Shown in pieces: positions 31,686 to 40,227 of a stretch of 64,000 bases of DNA. The translations under genes and the position numbers were made by a program. The stretch comes from Lachnospiraceae bacterium (GTDB taxonomy: Bacteria; Bacillota; Clostridia; Lachnospirales; Lachnospiraceae). Where the stretch lies: assembly GCA_017461725.1 (NCBI GenBank), contig JAFTXG010000028.1:62001-126000 (forward strand), written 5' to 3'. The stretch's first letter is position 1. Each line of letters starts with the position of its first letter. The notes beneath the pieces are model-generated. The model was given only the letters and a program-made list of their open reading frames with translations, searched no databases and was not told the DNA's origin.

Positions 31686-32366
31686 CTAAAATTCCACGGT
31701 CATTCCATCGTAAGCCGTCTCGATTCCCAGCTTATCCATCTCATTAGCCAGCGTCTGATGATCGGTGTGCAGCGTGCGGGCCATATGGCTGATACAAAAC
31801 CGCTTCACATGGGGCTCCAGCGATTTCTTTATCTGCTCCACCATATAAAGGTTATTGTGCTCAAACACACGATAGTCGCCCTCAATAAACCCAACCGTCG
31901 CGTCCAACACCGCATAGTCCACCATTTGTTCTTTGATCGCCTGCACTTCTCTGTACATCAGCCAAGCTCCGTCCAGCCCGTAAAACAGACGGCTCTTGCC
32001 ATCATCGATCAGAAAATGCACTGCCTCAGCACAGGTTCCGTGATTGACTGCCAAAGCGCGGATGTGATAATCGCCCAGCTGCACGTCCTCCTCCGCTTTT
32101 AAGTAAATGAGCTCTGCGCCCTGCCGCAAAAGTGCCGCAACGGTGCGCGGGTTGTAGTGATCATTATGTCGGTGTGTATTTAAAATATACCTGATTTTGG
32201 TCATGTCCACGCCAAACTGAGCAATCGCATCCAACACCCAAGGACCGGGATCGATCAGAAGCTGGTCATCCAAAAGAGCTGAGGAGTTTCTGCGAAATTC
32301 GCCGTGAGCGGTATAGTTTTCCTTCTTCCAATCGGCCGCGCCGGTGCCCAAAAATAAAAGCTTCAT
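31686..32366 (-). CDS. MBL-fold metallohydrolase
   Basis: The 226-residue protein starts at MKLLFLGTGAADW and has the metallo-beta-lactamase metal motif THRHNDH (HxHxDH), a following H in VNHGT and D in YGLDG, and a late His in ISHMA. The form resembles PhnP or RNase Z-like phosphodiesterases rather than beta-lactamases. It overlaps the upstream hypothetical gene by four bases (ATGA), so the two are co-translated. Cytoplasmic; substrate unknown. Confidence 0.87.
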   Translation of the reverse strand: MKLLFLGTGAADWKKENYTAHGEFRRNSSALLDDQLLIDPGPWVLDAIAQFGVDMTKIRYILNTHRHNDHYNPRTVAALLRQGAELIYLKAEEDVQLGDYHIRALAVNHGTCAEAVHFLIDDGKSRLFYGLDGAWLMYREVQAIKEQMVDYAVLDATVGFIEGDYRVFEHNNLYMVEQIKKSLEPHVKRFCISHMARTLHTDHQTLANEMDKLGIETAYDGMTVEF

Positions 32367-32980
32367 GTTTGACTCCACACCTCCAGTAATTGTCCCTCTG
32401 CGTCATAGAAACGTATCGACGCATTTTCCGTAACCGCAGCAATAAACGGCTCCCCGCTGTCCACCTCGATAACGCGTTCTTCACCGTTGTCATAAATCTC
32501 CAGACTGGCAACACCGATATCATTCATCGACGCGATAACATACCCGTAATCAGCCACCTTAATCTCCGTGATCTCCTCATTCCAGTTCAAAAGACCGCCG
32601 CCCATTCGGAAGAAAAAGCCATAATTGTCCAGTATACTCTCAGCTATTCCTATCTTAGCTTTATCAAAAAGCGGTAATCCATCTTCACGCACCGATAACC
32701 TGTCCTTCCGAACATAAATGGACATTGTATAGTCCGTTTTTTTCTCATCGTAAAAGATCATGGCCTCAATCCGGTCTGAACCATCCTTAGCGACCTGCCA
32801 GTCAGCCTCGATCCGATGGGCATCCCGGGCATCTTTCTCCACTTTTTTTCTGGCGACACCCATATTTCCGGCGATGTACAGAATCAAAAATACAACAGGA
32901 ATCAGCAACAATATGCACAAAATCATACGCTCAAACAACGTATACTTTGATTTTTTTCCATTTTTCCGCGTTATCACCAT
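32363..32980 (-). CDS. Membrane-anchored hypothetical protein
   Basis: The 205-residue product starts at MVITRKNGKKSKYTLFER with GAGGAGTGAT ahead, has one membrane helix (about 20-42) and an extracytoplasmic beta-rich domain. It ends in a typical edge-strand pattern (ASIRFYDAEGQLLEVWSQT). I do not recognise a family. Its stop overlaps the start of the MBL hydrolase gene. Confidence 0.7.
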   Translation of the reverse strand: MVITRKNGKKSKYTLFERMILCILLLIPVVFLILYIAGNMGVARKKVEKDARDAHRIEADWQVAKDGSDRIEAMIFYDEKKTDYTMSIYVRKDRLSVREDGLPLFDKAKIGIAESILDNYGFFFRMGGGLLNWNEEITEIKVADYGYVIASMNDIGVASLEIYDNGEERVIEVDSGEPFIAAVTENASIRFYDAEGQLLEVWSQT

Positions 32981-33056
32981 TTAATCACTCCTCTTTAGTC
33001 ACTCCGTATCGCTTCCGAACCCGCTTTCTTCCTCTGAAATCAAATTATTCACCCTA

Positions 33057-33085
33057 ATTATAATCTAATTCATGTCGTTTCGCAA
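33057..33085 (-). promoter_or_regulatory. Promoter of the hypothetical-MBL operon
   Basis: Minus-strand TTGCGA (33080-33085) and TATAAT (33057-33062) have a 17-base spacer. Confidence 0.65.
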
Positions 33086-33144
33086 CTTTTTCCTTTTCAT
33101 ACGCTGCAAACCACACTGCAAACCAGGTCAGGCTCCGCTGCCCA

Positions 33145-33987
33145 TCAGCTGAAATCCACGATCACCAGCTCCGGACGGTTAAATACCCTCGGCACCCACG
33201 TGCTCTCCCTGGCCAGTCCCCGGCTGACAATCATGGTCGTGGCCCCAAACTCATACCGCCCGCCGGCGTAGGGCGGAAACAGGCCCTGATCCGGTGCCAT
33301 GAGACCGTTGATCAGCTTTGGTATCCTCCACTGACCTCCATGTGCATGGCCGGACAATATTAAATCATAGGCATAGGGTAAATAATTGCCGATCAGTTCC
33401 GGGCGATGAGCCAAAAGGATCATCGGACTTAAGTCGACGGTCAATCCTGCTGCCGTCGCGTCCTGATCAGCCGATTCCAACTGTTTTTCCATGGTCTGTA
33501 TCCCAATATATGTAGGGTCATCCACACCGCAGAGACCGATCACCTGTCCATTCACTTCCAGCCTGATGAAATCCCCCTCCAGAACCGTCACCCCTGCTTC
33601 TCTCACCATCTGCTTGATGGATTCCACCTCTTTGCTCCAGTACTCATGATTTCCGGTCACATAATAACAGGGGTAGCGCTCCGCCATGGCTCCGATAAAC
33701 GTCAGTGCATTTTCGTGGGGCAAGTCATCGTCAAAAATATCCCCCACCAGAAATACCACATCCGGCTGCTGCCCGTCCACCGCCGCAATCAGTTCGGATT
33801 GTCCCTCCCCGTACCGGCAGGAATGCAGGTCAGTGATCACCGCAAACCGTACCACCTCAGACAGCTTTCCGGTGGTCACGCCATAATGGACGACCAGAAG
33901 TTCATCGTTGGTCGCATAACTGATTCCAAACAATAGCATCAGGCCGACAACGGCCATTAGCAGTGTTCGTCTAACTTTCTTCCCCAT
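33145..33987 (-). CDS. Membrane-anchored calcineurin-like phosphoesterase (YkuE-like)
   Basis: Start at MGKKVRRTLLMAVVGL (33987), following AAGGGGGA. A single membrane helix (about 8-25) precedes the metallophosphoesterase fold, with ITDLHSCRYG (DxH), FLVGDIFDD (GDxxD), TGNHEYW (GNHE), LLAHRP and SGHAHGGQW (GHxH). All metal ligands are present in the 280-residue protein. YkuE-type enzymes act at the outer face, probably on lipids or phosphodiesters. It follows the BlaR1-like gene by about 100 bases and may be in that unit. Confidence 0.9.
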   Translation of the reverse strand: MGKKVRRTLLMAVVGLMLLFGISYATNDELLVVHYGVTTGKLSEVVRFAVITDLHSCRYGEGQSELIAAVDGQQPDVVFLVGDIFDDDLPHENALTFIGAMAERYPCYYVTGNHEYWSKEVESIKQMVREAGVTVLEGDFIRLEVNGQVIGLCGVDDPTYIGIQTMEKQLESADQDATAAGLTVDLSPMILLAHRPELIGNYLPYAYDLILSGHAHGGQWRIPKLINGLMAPDQGLFPPYAGGRYEFGATTMIVSRGLARESTWVPRVFNRPELVIVDFS

Positions 33988-34089
33988 AAAAAAATCCCCC
34001 TTGATGCCAAATGTAAGAATTTTCTCCATTATAGTCATCGAGAGGGACGATGTAAAGCGTTTTTCCAAATTGTAAAACTTATTTAAAAA

Positions 34090-35805
34090 TTACCTGATCT
34101 CCAACCGGATCATCCAATCGATATAAGTGTCATCGGCAAACGAATCGTTGGGTCCCTGCGGATCGTAGTACCCGTGAGCGAGATATACATCCCCATTTTT
34201 CTGCTGGAGCAGATAGTAAAAGGGCTGGTCTCCCATATATCTCGTGCTGGGTACATCCAGTTTCCAGGCATGAGCATTGTTCCTGCGCAGCATGGCGGCA
34301 AGGTTTTCACCATTTGTCCAGACGCCCTTATCTGACGACCAGTCAAAAAAGGAGTCAAACTTCTTCTCCGACAGCGCAAACGATTCAAATCTCCCTTCGA
34401 TAATCCCCGTATCGCCGTACATAATGCAGAGCTCCCCGTCATATCTGATGGAATACCCCGGCGCCAGTTCCTTCGGGTATGGATAGGATGAATTAAAATT
34501 AAACACGATTTCTTCCATCACCCATGTACAGTGGAATGGACTTGCCAGCTCTGACGCAAATACCAGATAATATCCGCTGTAATCCTCCAGATAAATCACA
34601 TCAGTTACGCCAAATTCCTGATAAATCATGCATCCCGGATACTTTTCATCCAGATTCGTTCCTGAGAAATCCTTTTCCGGGTCTTTTGATGTCCCATGTA
34701 GGACACTTTCCAGCACTCCCATCTCATAACATACATCCGGAAGCTCAGTGACCGTTTCCTCCTGCAGGACATAATTGATTCCATTGATTTTTATCTGGGA
34801 GAGAGAACGCTTCGGGTCCGTAAACAGACAGACCATAAGCACTGTACACAGAAGCACAGCAGACACGATCAGCCCGCGGGCAGGCTGCTTCCACCTGGCC
34901 AGATTCCTTATCCTGTCCTTCGGATTTCCTTCTCCGAAGGCCAGAGGCGTTCCGGCAATGATCCGATGTCCGGTGGCCAGACTGAGCAGCGACGCCGAGT
35001 AATCGGCTCTGACAGCCTCTCCCAGCGTTCGGATCACTGACTCGTCACAGCTCATCTCCATATCCTTCCCCGCCAGCACAAAGGCCAGCCAAACCAGCGG
35101 ATTGAACCAGTGAACACACAGCGCCACAAACGCCAACAGCTTTATGATGTGGTCTCCCCTGCGGATGTGATGCTGTTCATGGAGAAGGATGTACTCCCGC
35201 TCATGTTCCGACAATCCCGATGGCAGATATATCCTCGTTCTGAGCTGACCGATCACAAAAGCCGAATTGATGTGGTCCGACAGATAGATATTATCCTCCA
35301 GCTTGACAGCGTCTGACAGTTTCCTCCTCAGACGAATCAACGTCACAACACTGTAGCACCCCATGGCACTCACACCGAGCAGCCAAACGACAGCGATGAT
35401 CGCACTGGCCTCGGATTTCCAATCCGACGATGATTCCATATTCTCTCCGGCATTGATCCCGACTTCACCGCCAATGTTTTCAGCTGGAAGCTTGACCGTT
35501 TCACTGTCCGTATTCTGACCCTTCCATCCATCGTCCTGTTCCCGCATCTGCTCAATGGCATCGGAAACCCTCTCCACATTTAACACGCCAAAGAGTGAGA
35601 AGGGTGACATAACCGTCACCGGACAGAGCAGCCGAAACAACACCACCGCCCACAGAGCATAGGAAAACACCTTCGGTGCTCTCTTCAGCATGACTCTGGT
35701 CAAAAGGACAACCAATATCACTATACTGCCCGTTATACTCATATTGAGAACGTTAGAAAACAACAATTCCGCTTTTTCACAAACCATCATCAAATTCATC
35801 CCCAT
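34090..35805 (-). CDS. M56 (BlaR1/MecR1-type) membrane metalloprotease
   Basis: The 571-residue protein has several N-terminal membrane helices and a cytoplasmic gluzincin domain with HEQHHIRRGDH (HExxH) and the later EMSCDE motif. A further membrane helix (about 307-325) leads to an external C-terminal domain. That domain is not a penicillin-binding sensor; it looks like an unrelated beta-rich part. The start overlaps the BlaI stop (TAATG). In the known scheme an outside signal makes the protease cleave the repressor. Here the signal is unlikely to be a beta-lactam by structure, and no beta-lactamase gene is nearby. Confidence 0.9.
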   Translation of the reverse strand: MGMNLMMVCEKAELLFSNVLNMSITGSIVILVVLLTRVMLKRAPKVFSYALWAVVLFRLLCPVTVMSPFSLFGVLNVERVSDAIEQMREQDDGWKGQNTDSETVKLPAENIGGEVGINAGENMESSSDWKSEASAIIAVVWLLGVSAMGCYSVVTLIRLRRKLSDAVKLEDNIYLSDHINSAFVIGQLRTRIYLPSGLSEHEREYILLHEQHHIRRGDHIIKLLAFVALCVHWFNPLVWLAFVLAGKDMEMSCDESVIRTLGEAVRADYSASLLSLATGHRIIAGTPLAFGEGNPKDRIRNLARWKQPARGLIVSAVLLCTVLMVCLFTDPKRSLSQIKINGINYVLQEETVTELPDVCYEMGVLESVLHGTSKDPEKDFSGTNLDEKYPGCMIYQEFGVTDVIYLEDYSGYYLVFASELASPFHCTWVMEEIVFNFNSSYPYPKELAPGYSIRYDGELCIMYGDTGIIEGRFESFALSEKKFDSFFDWSSDKGVWTNGENLAAMLRRNNAHAWKLDVPSTRYMGDQPFYYLLQQKNGDVYLAHGYYDPQGPNDSFADDTYIDWMIRLEIR

Positions 35806-36164
35806 TACCCCCTCATCTTCTCGATGATCGCTTTCAACTCGTCGATCTCCGCCTCAGACATCTTCTTTCTGGTACCAAAGGCCGCCAGAAACGCAGGCAG
35901 TGATCCCTCAAAGGTCTCCTCCACAAACCGTTCACTCTGTGCAGCGTAAAACTCCTGTCTGGAGATCAATGCGGTGACTGTTCCCTCCACCGTCTCAAAA
36001 ATCCCCCGCTCGCACAGGCGCTTCAGCACCGTGTAGGTGGTGGTTCGCTTCCAGTTCAGCTCTGCCGCCGCCAGCCTGACCAGCTCGCCGGTGGTCAGCG
36101 GCTCATTCTGCCAGATGATGTCCGCAAACCGGGACTCCACTGCGCCTAATTTTAATTCACTCAT
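35805..36164 (-). CDS. BlaI/MecI/CopY-family repressor
   Basis: Start at MSELKLGAVESRFADIIW, with GGAGGACGATC ahead. The 119-residue protein is a winged helix-turn-helix with the hallmark WKRTTTYTVLKRLCERGIF recognition region and a C-terminal dimer and cleavage segment. It is co-transcribed with the M56 protease that should inactivate it. Two GTCTAC/GTAGAC palindromes in its promoter are the expected operators, giving autoregulation. Confidence 0.93.
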   Translation of the reverse strand: MSELKLGAVESRFADIIWQNEPLTTGELVRLAAAELNWKRTTTYTVLKRLCERGIFETVEGTVTALISRQEFYAAQSERFVEETFEGSLPAFLAAFGTRKKMSEAEIDELKAIIEKMRG

Positions 36165-36246
36165 GATCGTCCTCCTCATTTTTCGCAACTCTGCAGCTCA
36201 CACATACACCTGAAAACAATGCAGTCCACATTATTTCGCCTCCATT

Positions 36247-36298
36247 GTCTACTATTTGTAGACACTTGTAGTCTACTACGAGTAGACAGCATTGTCAA
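36247..36298 (-). promoter_or_regulatory. Promoter and twin BlaI-type operators
   Basis: Minus-strand TTGACA (36293-36298) and TAGACT (36270-36275) are 17 bases apart. Palindrome GTCTACTACGAGTAGAC (36271-36287, 7-bp arms) covers the spacer and -10 box. GTCTACTATTTGTAGAC (36247-36263, 6-bp arms) lies just downstream of it, 24 bases centre to centre. The TACA/TGTA-like half-sites resemble known BlaI/MecI boxes. Confidence 0.8.
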
Positions 36299-36402
36299 GT
36301 ATTATTTCAAAGAAAACCTCTCTCCGGTCTAGGATTATTTGCCGAAATGTGTTATACTTCGTTTGCTTACATAATATAAATCATCGAAAATGGAGATAAC
36401 CA

Positions 36403-36837
36403 ATGAAAGTATTGATTCAGCGGGTGAGTTCCGCCAGTGTGACTGTAGATTCAGAAGTGATCGGAGCCATCGACCATGGCTACCTGGTCCTGTTAGGTGT
36501 CGGTCCCGAGGATGACAAGGCGACGGTGGATCGCCTGGTAAAGAAAATGATTGCGCTGCGTATCTTTGCCGATGAGAACGGCAAGACCAACCGCTCGCTG
36601 AAGGATGTGGGCGGCTCGCTCCTGATCGTATCCCAGTTCACGCTCTACGCCGACTGCTGTCACGGCAATCGCCCCAGCTTCACCGGCTCCGCTCCCGCCG
36701 CTCTGGCTGAGGAGCTGTACGAGTATTTCATCGCGTGCTGTAAAAAAGAAGTGCCCCACGTGGAGCATGGCTCTTTCGGCGCGGATATGAAGGTGGCGCT
36801 GGTCAATGACGGGCCGTTTACCATTATGCTGGAGTAA
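36403..36837 (+). CDS. dtd: D-aminoacyl-tRNA deacylase
   Basis: This 144-residue DTD enzyme removes D-amino acids (and Gly) from mischarged tRNAs, recycling tRNA and protecting translation. Signature positions are present: [16 protein letters not shown] at the start, the SQFTLYAD block with catalytic-site Ser-Gln, and the C-terminal NDGPFTI loop that forms the dimer-shared chirality filter. Length is normal (about 145-150). It is a single gene reading opposite to its neighbours. Confidence 0.95.
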   Translation: MKVLIQRVSSASVTVDSEVIGAIDHGYLVLLGVGPEDDKATVDRLVKKMIALRIFADENGKTNRSLKDVGGSLLIVSQFTLYADCCHGNRPSFTGSAPAALAEELYEYFIACCKKEVPHVEHGSFGADMKVALVNDGPFTIMLE

Positions 36838-36842
36838 AGCTC

Positions 36843-36995
36843 TCAGTTGAAAGAGAGGCTGATTACTTTTTTGACGCCCATAAAGATTGTTGTAGAAACT
36901 ACAATACCCAATGAGTTCAAAATAATATCGTTCATATCAAATGCTCTGCCGAAAACAGGCAGCATAACCTCAATACAAGAACAGCCACAACAGAT
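36843..36995 (-). pseudogene. VanZ-family gene remnant (C-terminal fragment)
   Basis: The minus strand reads about 50 codons to a TGA at 36843, including IEVMLPVFGRAFDMNDIILN then SLGIVVSTTIFM. This matches the end of VanZ-type membrane proteins (IExxQ...GRxFDxxDxxLNTLGxxxG pattern). The helices that should precede it are absent and a TAA in frame lies at 36996, with no start signal. It is a fragment between dtd and the TrpF-like gene, overlapping nothing. Recognition is by motif from memory. Confidence 0.6.
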
Positions 36996-37027
36996 TTAAC
37001 TGCTGTGACTGTCAACTGACCTATGGG

Positions 37028-37059
37028 TACCTGCCATTACGGCGGGTATTTATATTTTA
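37028..37059 (+). terminator. Probable terminator, plus strand
   Basis: TACCTGCC (37028-37035) pairs with GGCGGGTA (37041-37048) across ATTAC, followed by TTTATATTTT. It could end the dtd transcript after about 190 untranslated bases. Confidence 0.5.
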
Positions 37060-37066
37060 AGTGATT

Positions 37067-37744
37067 TTAAATCAGCCCTGCCTCTACCAACAGTTCGCAC
37101 ACCTTTCTGCACTTGTTCACATCGAAGGTGTCGTCGGTGCGCACTCTGGACTCCATGTCGATCCAGTAATCGATGTCACAGACCTGATTGATGGCCTTCA
37201 CGGCCTCCACCACGTTCTCCGGGCAGAGTCCTCCGGAATAGCCGAAGTAGTCGCCCATGGGCTTTCTCCACTTCATATCGCACACACCGGTGCCGCCGGA
37301 GTTGTCCTGGAATGCAAATACGTTGGGGAGATCACCATAGCGCTCCCAGATCCCTTCGTTGCCATCCTTCAACTGAAGGATGATCTGCTTGTCCTCGGGG
37401 AAGGTCAGCTCATCGGAAAAGCCCACCACAAAGGCAGAATCATACTGAATGCGCTCGAACAACGGCATGTAACTGCCGAGAGCCTCATACAGCCCCTCCC
37501 AATCGTTTTCCTTCACCAGCTTTTCCGCCAGATTGTCACACACATGGAGGGACAGCGGCAGCTTTGCCTCGCGGTAATTCTCCAGCACACTCACATCGGG
37601 ATTGCGCCGTCTGGTTCCCTTTCCGTTGTAAACATCCGACAGCAAAAAGCCAAACTCCACGAAGGGATACTCCTCGTACAGCGCTTTCAGGTCCTCAACG
37701 GACGTCCACTGATCAAAGCCTGAAAATGTCACCCGTTTTAACAT
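37067..37744 (-). CDS. TrpF-like TIM-barrel protein of unknown substrate
   Basis: The 225-residue protein resembles phosphoribosylanthranilate isomerase in its second half: FQDNSGGTG (phosphate loop), GYSGGLCPENVVEAVKAI (cf. LAGGLxPENV) and IDMESRVRTDD (cf. DVSSGVE). The N-terminal KICG motif of real TrpF is replaced by KRVTFSGF and no trp genes are near. It is therefore a relative with changed or unknown substrate. It reads toward the VanZ remnant from just downstream of topB. Function unproven. Confidence 0.6.
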   Translation of the reverse strand: MLKRVTFSGFDQWTSVEDLKALYEEYPFVEFGFLLSDVYNGKGTRRRNPDVSVLENYREAKLPLSLHVCDNLAEKLVKENDWEGLYEALGSYMPLFERIQYDSAFVVGFSDELTFPEDKQIILQLKDGNEGIWERYGDLPNVFAFQDNSGGTGVCDMKWRKPMGDYFGYSGGLCPENVVEAVKAINQVCDIDYWIDMESRVRTDDTFDVNKCRKVCELLVEAGLI

Positions 37745-37783
37745 AGCATCTTCTCCTTCTTATTTATCCATTGATTCTTATGG

Positions 37784-39970
37784 CTAAACACGTTCTTCTG
37801 AAGTTTTTCCTGTTGTTTTCCCGGAAGTCCCAGTCCTTTTTGACGCACCGGCCCTCTTTCCCGAAGCTCCCGAGTTTTTCCCTGCACCTCCGGATGTTTT
37901 TCCCGTACTCTGGTAGTAGGGCTCCGCTGCCCGGTAAAACTCCCTCACATAGCCGGCATTGTTCAGATTCATCACATTTGCCGTCCTCCGGACAATGAAA
38001 TCCCTCAGTTTCACCATATACTCCGCCTCAGTGATCTCGCCGTTGGCTACATAGGTCAGGCCCTTCTCCCAGCTGGCAGTCAATTCCGGGTTTAACAGAT
38101 GTCTTATGGACATGTTGACCACATCAAAAATCATCTCACCCAGAAGTGCCGGGGAAATCACCTGAGTCTTCTGATTCAGCAGCAGGTAACCATTCTGGAT
38201 CAGCTTTTTCAAAATCTCCGCTCTGGTCGCACTGGTACCGATGCCGCTGCCCTTGATCTGGGCTCGCAGCTCCTCGTCCTCAATCAGCTGACCGGCGTTC
38301 TCCATGGCCAGAATGATGGAACCGGAATTATACCGCTTGGGCGGCGAGGTCTCGCCGTCCTTCACATTAAAGCCCTCCACCGGCAGGATCGCTCCCTTTT
38401 TCAGGCGGCTGACCGCTGCCAGCAACGCCCTATCATTCACTTCCTTCTCGGCAGAATCCTTCTCCGAGCCATTCTGATCCCCTTGAGCACCGCTGCCGTT
38501 TTCCCCGCTGTTCTCCGCCGTGGCCTCCGTCTTTTTCGCCTGGCGGCCTGGATTGTACTCGCCGGTCACGATCATGTAACCAGGCTCCTCCAGCACGCGT
38601 AAATTGGCAAAGAAGTGCTCCTGCTTAATCACAAACTCCATGGCGGTCTTCTGATAAACCGCTGCCGGATAGAAAATGCTCAAGAATCGGCGGACGATCA
38701 CCTCATAGATTTTTACCTTGGTGGCCGCCAATCCGTTCAGCGCACCGATGCCCTGTCCGGTGGGAATGATCGCATAGTGATCGGTGATCTGGCTGTCATT
38801 GACATATCGGGTCTTTGAAAGCCCTGCGTAGGCCTTGCTCTCCAGAATGTGCTCGGCAAAGCCTCTGACCCCGGGGATGGCCCGCAGGCCAGAGATATTT
38901 TTCGTGATTTCCTTCGCCACCGCTGTGGAGAGCACGCGCGCATCGGTTCTGGGGTAGGTCACCAGCTTTTTCTCGTAGAGCTCCTGCACCACTTTCAGTG
39001 TCTCATCGGGGCTCAGCTTAAACCGCTTGGAGCACTCATTCTGCAGCTCCGCCAGATTAAACAGCAGAGGAGGATTTTTCTTTTCCTTCTTGCGCTCAAT
39101 CTTCACCAGTTCTGCCTGAACCGGCTTCGGCTCGGACAGCTCGTCCACTGCGCGCAGGGCCATATCCTTCTCTTTGAAACCATTTTCCTTATACAGGCAG
39201 GGATTTCCCTCGTATTTACTGCCCTTTACGACCTTCCATTCGGCCTCGATGTGATTTCCCTCGCAGGAAATATCGGTGAGAATGCGGTAAAAGGGGGTCA
39301 CCACAAAATCTCTGATCTCCCGCTCGCGCCGTACTACCATACCCAGAACACAGGTCATGACGCGGCCCACCGAGATCACGGTGCGGTCGGTACCCATGCA
39401 GTTGGATATCTGATTGCCGTACCGCAGCGTCAGAAGGCGGGAGAAATTAATCCCCATCAGATAGTCTTCCTTGGCCCGCAGATAGGCGGACGCGGAAAGA
39501 TTATCGTACTCGGACAGATCCTTCGCATTTTTGATGCCCTTTAGGATCTCCTCCTCTGTCTGGGAGTCGATCCAGACGCGGCGGCGCTTTTTTCCCTGAA
39601 CGCCGGACATCTGCTCCACCAGACGATAGATATACTCTCCCTCACGTCCGGAGTCGGTGCACACGTAGATCGTGTCAATATCCGGGCGATTTAAGAGCTT
39701 GCTCACCACTTTAAACTGTTTTTCCGCGGAAGGGATGACCTCATATTTGAACTGCTCCGGGATAAATGGCAGTGTGCTCAGATCCCACCGCTTTAACCGG
39801 GTGTCGTAAACCTCAGGATAACTCATGGTCACCAGATGACCGTAGCACCAGGTCACAACAGAATCCTGAGACTCCAGATAGCCGTCATGCCTGCTGCTGT
39901 TCAGTTTTAATGCCTTGGCAAACTCCTGTGCCACACTGGGCTTCTCCGCTATGTACAATGATTTTCCCAT
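37784..39970 (-). CDS. topB: DNA topoisomerase III
   Basis: This type IA topoisomerase of 728 residues decatenates and relaxes DNA. The Toprim domain is N-terminal (SLYIAEKPSVAQEFAKAL; acidic TDSGREGEY, about 106-114) and the active-site Tyr lies in LVTYPRTDARVLS (about residue 336). It lacks the zinc fingers of TopA. Its C-terminal tail (about 700-728) is a Gly/Ser/Thr/Lys-rich low-complexity stretch with GKTSGGAGK-type repeats that may bind DNA. The promoter region has a 26-bp palindrome and two 14-bp direct repeats. TopB is often found on mobile elements, but here the neighbours look chromosomal. Confidence 0.95.
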   Translation of the reverse strand: MGKSLYIAEKPSVAQEFAKALKLNSSRHDGYLESQDSVVTWCYGHLVTMSYPEVYDTRLKRWDLSTLPFIPEQFKYEVIPSAEKQFKVVSKLLNRPDIDTIYVCTDSGREGEYIYRLVEQMSGVQGKKRRRVWIDSQTEEEILKGIKNAKDLSEYDNLSASAYLRAKEDYLMGINFSRLLTLRYGNQISNCMGTDRTVISVGRVMTCVLGMVVRREREIRDFVVTPFYRILTDISCEGNHIEAEWKVVKGSKYEGNPCLYKENGFKEKDMALRAVDELSEPKPVQAELVKIERKKEKKNPPLLFNLAELQNECSKRFKLSPDETLKVVQELYEKKLVTYPRTDARVLSTAVAKEITKNISGLRAIPGVRGFAEHILESKAYAGLSKTRYVNDSQITDHYAIIPTGQGIGALNGLAATKVKIYEVIVRRFLSIFYPAAVYQKTAMEFVIKQEHFFANLRVLEEPGYMIVTGEYNPGRQAKKTEATAENSGENGSGAQGDQNGSEKDSAEKEVNDRALLAAVSRLKKGAILPVEGFNVKDGETSPPKRYNSGSIILAMENAGQLIEDEELRAQIKGSGIGTSATRAEILKKLIQNGYLLLNQKTQVISPALLGEMIFDVVNMSIRHLLNPELTASWEKGLTYVANGEITEAEYMVKLRDFIVRRTANVMNLNNAGYVREFYRAAEPYYQSTGKTSGGAGKNSGASGKRAGASKRTGTSGKTTGKTSEERV

Positions 39971-40054
39971 CTATATTTTCCTTCTATATCATATCACAAT
40001 ACAATTGATATTAAATGCAACTGATTGTGCGCTGGCTCACATCAGTCGATTACA

Positions 40055-40106
40055 TCGGATGCGAATCGCTTTTGTAATTATCCTCACTTTGCTCGGATGC
40101 GAATCG
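40055..40106 (-). repeat. Two 14-bp direct repeats in the topB leader
   Basis: TCGGATGCGAATCG (plus sense) occurs at 40055-40068 and 40093-40106, 38 bases apart, in the untranslated leader of topB. Read on the minus strand, GAGCAAAG ... AAAGCGATTCGCATCC weakly resembles the modules of the structured leader repeats seen at pheS, leuS and araC (ATGAGCA...GCGATxTGCGAAT). It may be a decayed relative or an operator pair. Confidence 0.45.
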
Positions 40107-40111
40107 GCGCG

Positions 40112-40158
40112 GGTATAATATCTGGCGATATTATACCATACTCTCATTTTTTTCACAA
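40112..40158 (-). promoter_or_regulatory. topB promoter inside a 26-bp palindrome
   Basis: Minus-strand TTGTGA (40153-40158) and TATAAT (40130-40135) have a 17-base spacer. The -10 box lies in the perfect inverted repeat GGTATAATATC - TGGC - GATATTATACC (40112-40137), which reaches past the transcription start. A dimeric repressor site or a torsion-sensitive cruciform are both possible. Confidence 0.65.
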
Positions 40159-40187
40159 GGAACAATGTGTCGAGGTTTTCAGCTCTG

Positions 40188-40222
40188 CAAAAAAGGCTGC
40201 TTACCCGATGTAAACAGCCTTA
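40188..40222 (-). terminator. Terminator after the NYN-domain gene
   Basis: Minus-strand AAGGCTGTTTAC pairs with GGTAAGCAGCCTT (one bulge or mismatch) around ATCG, then TTTTTT. Confidence 0.85.
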
Positions 40223-40227
40223 GCTCA

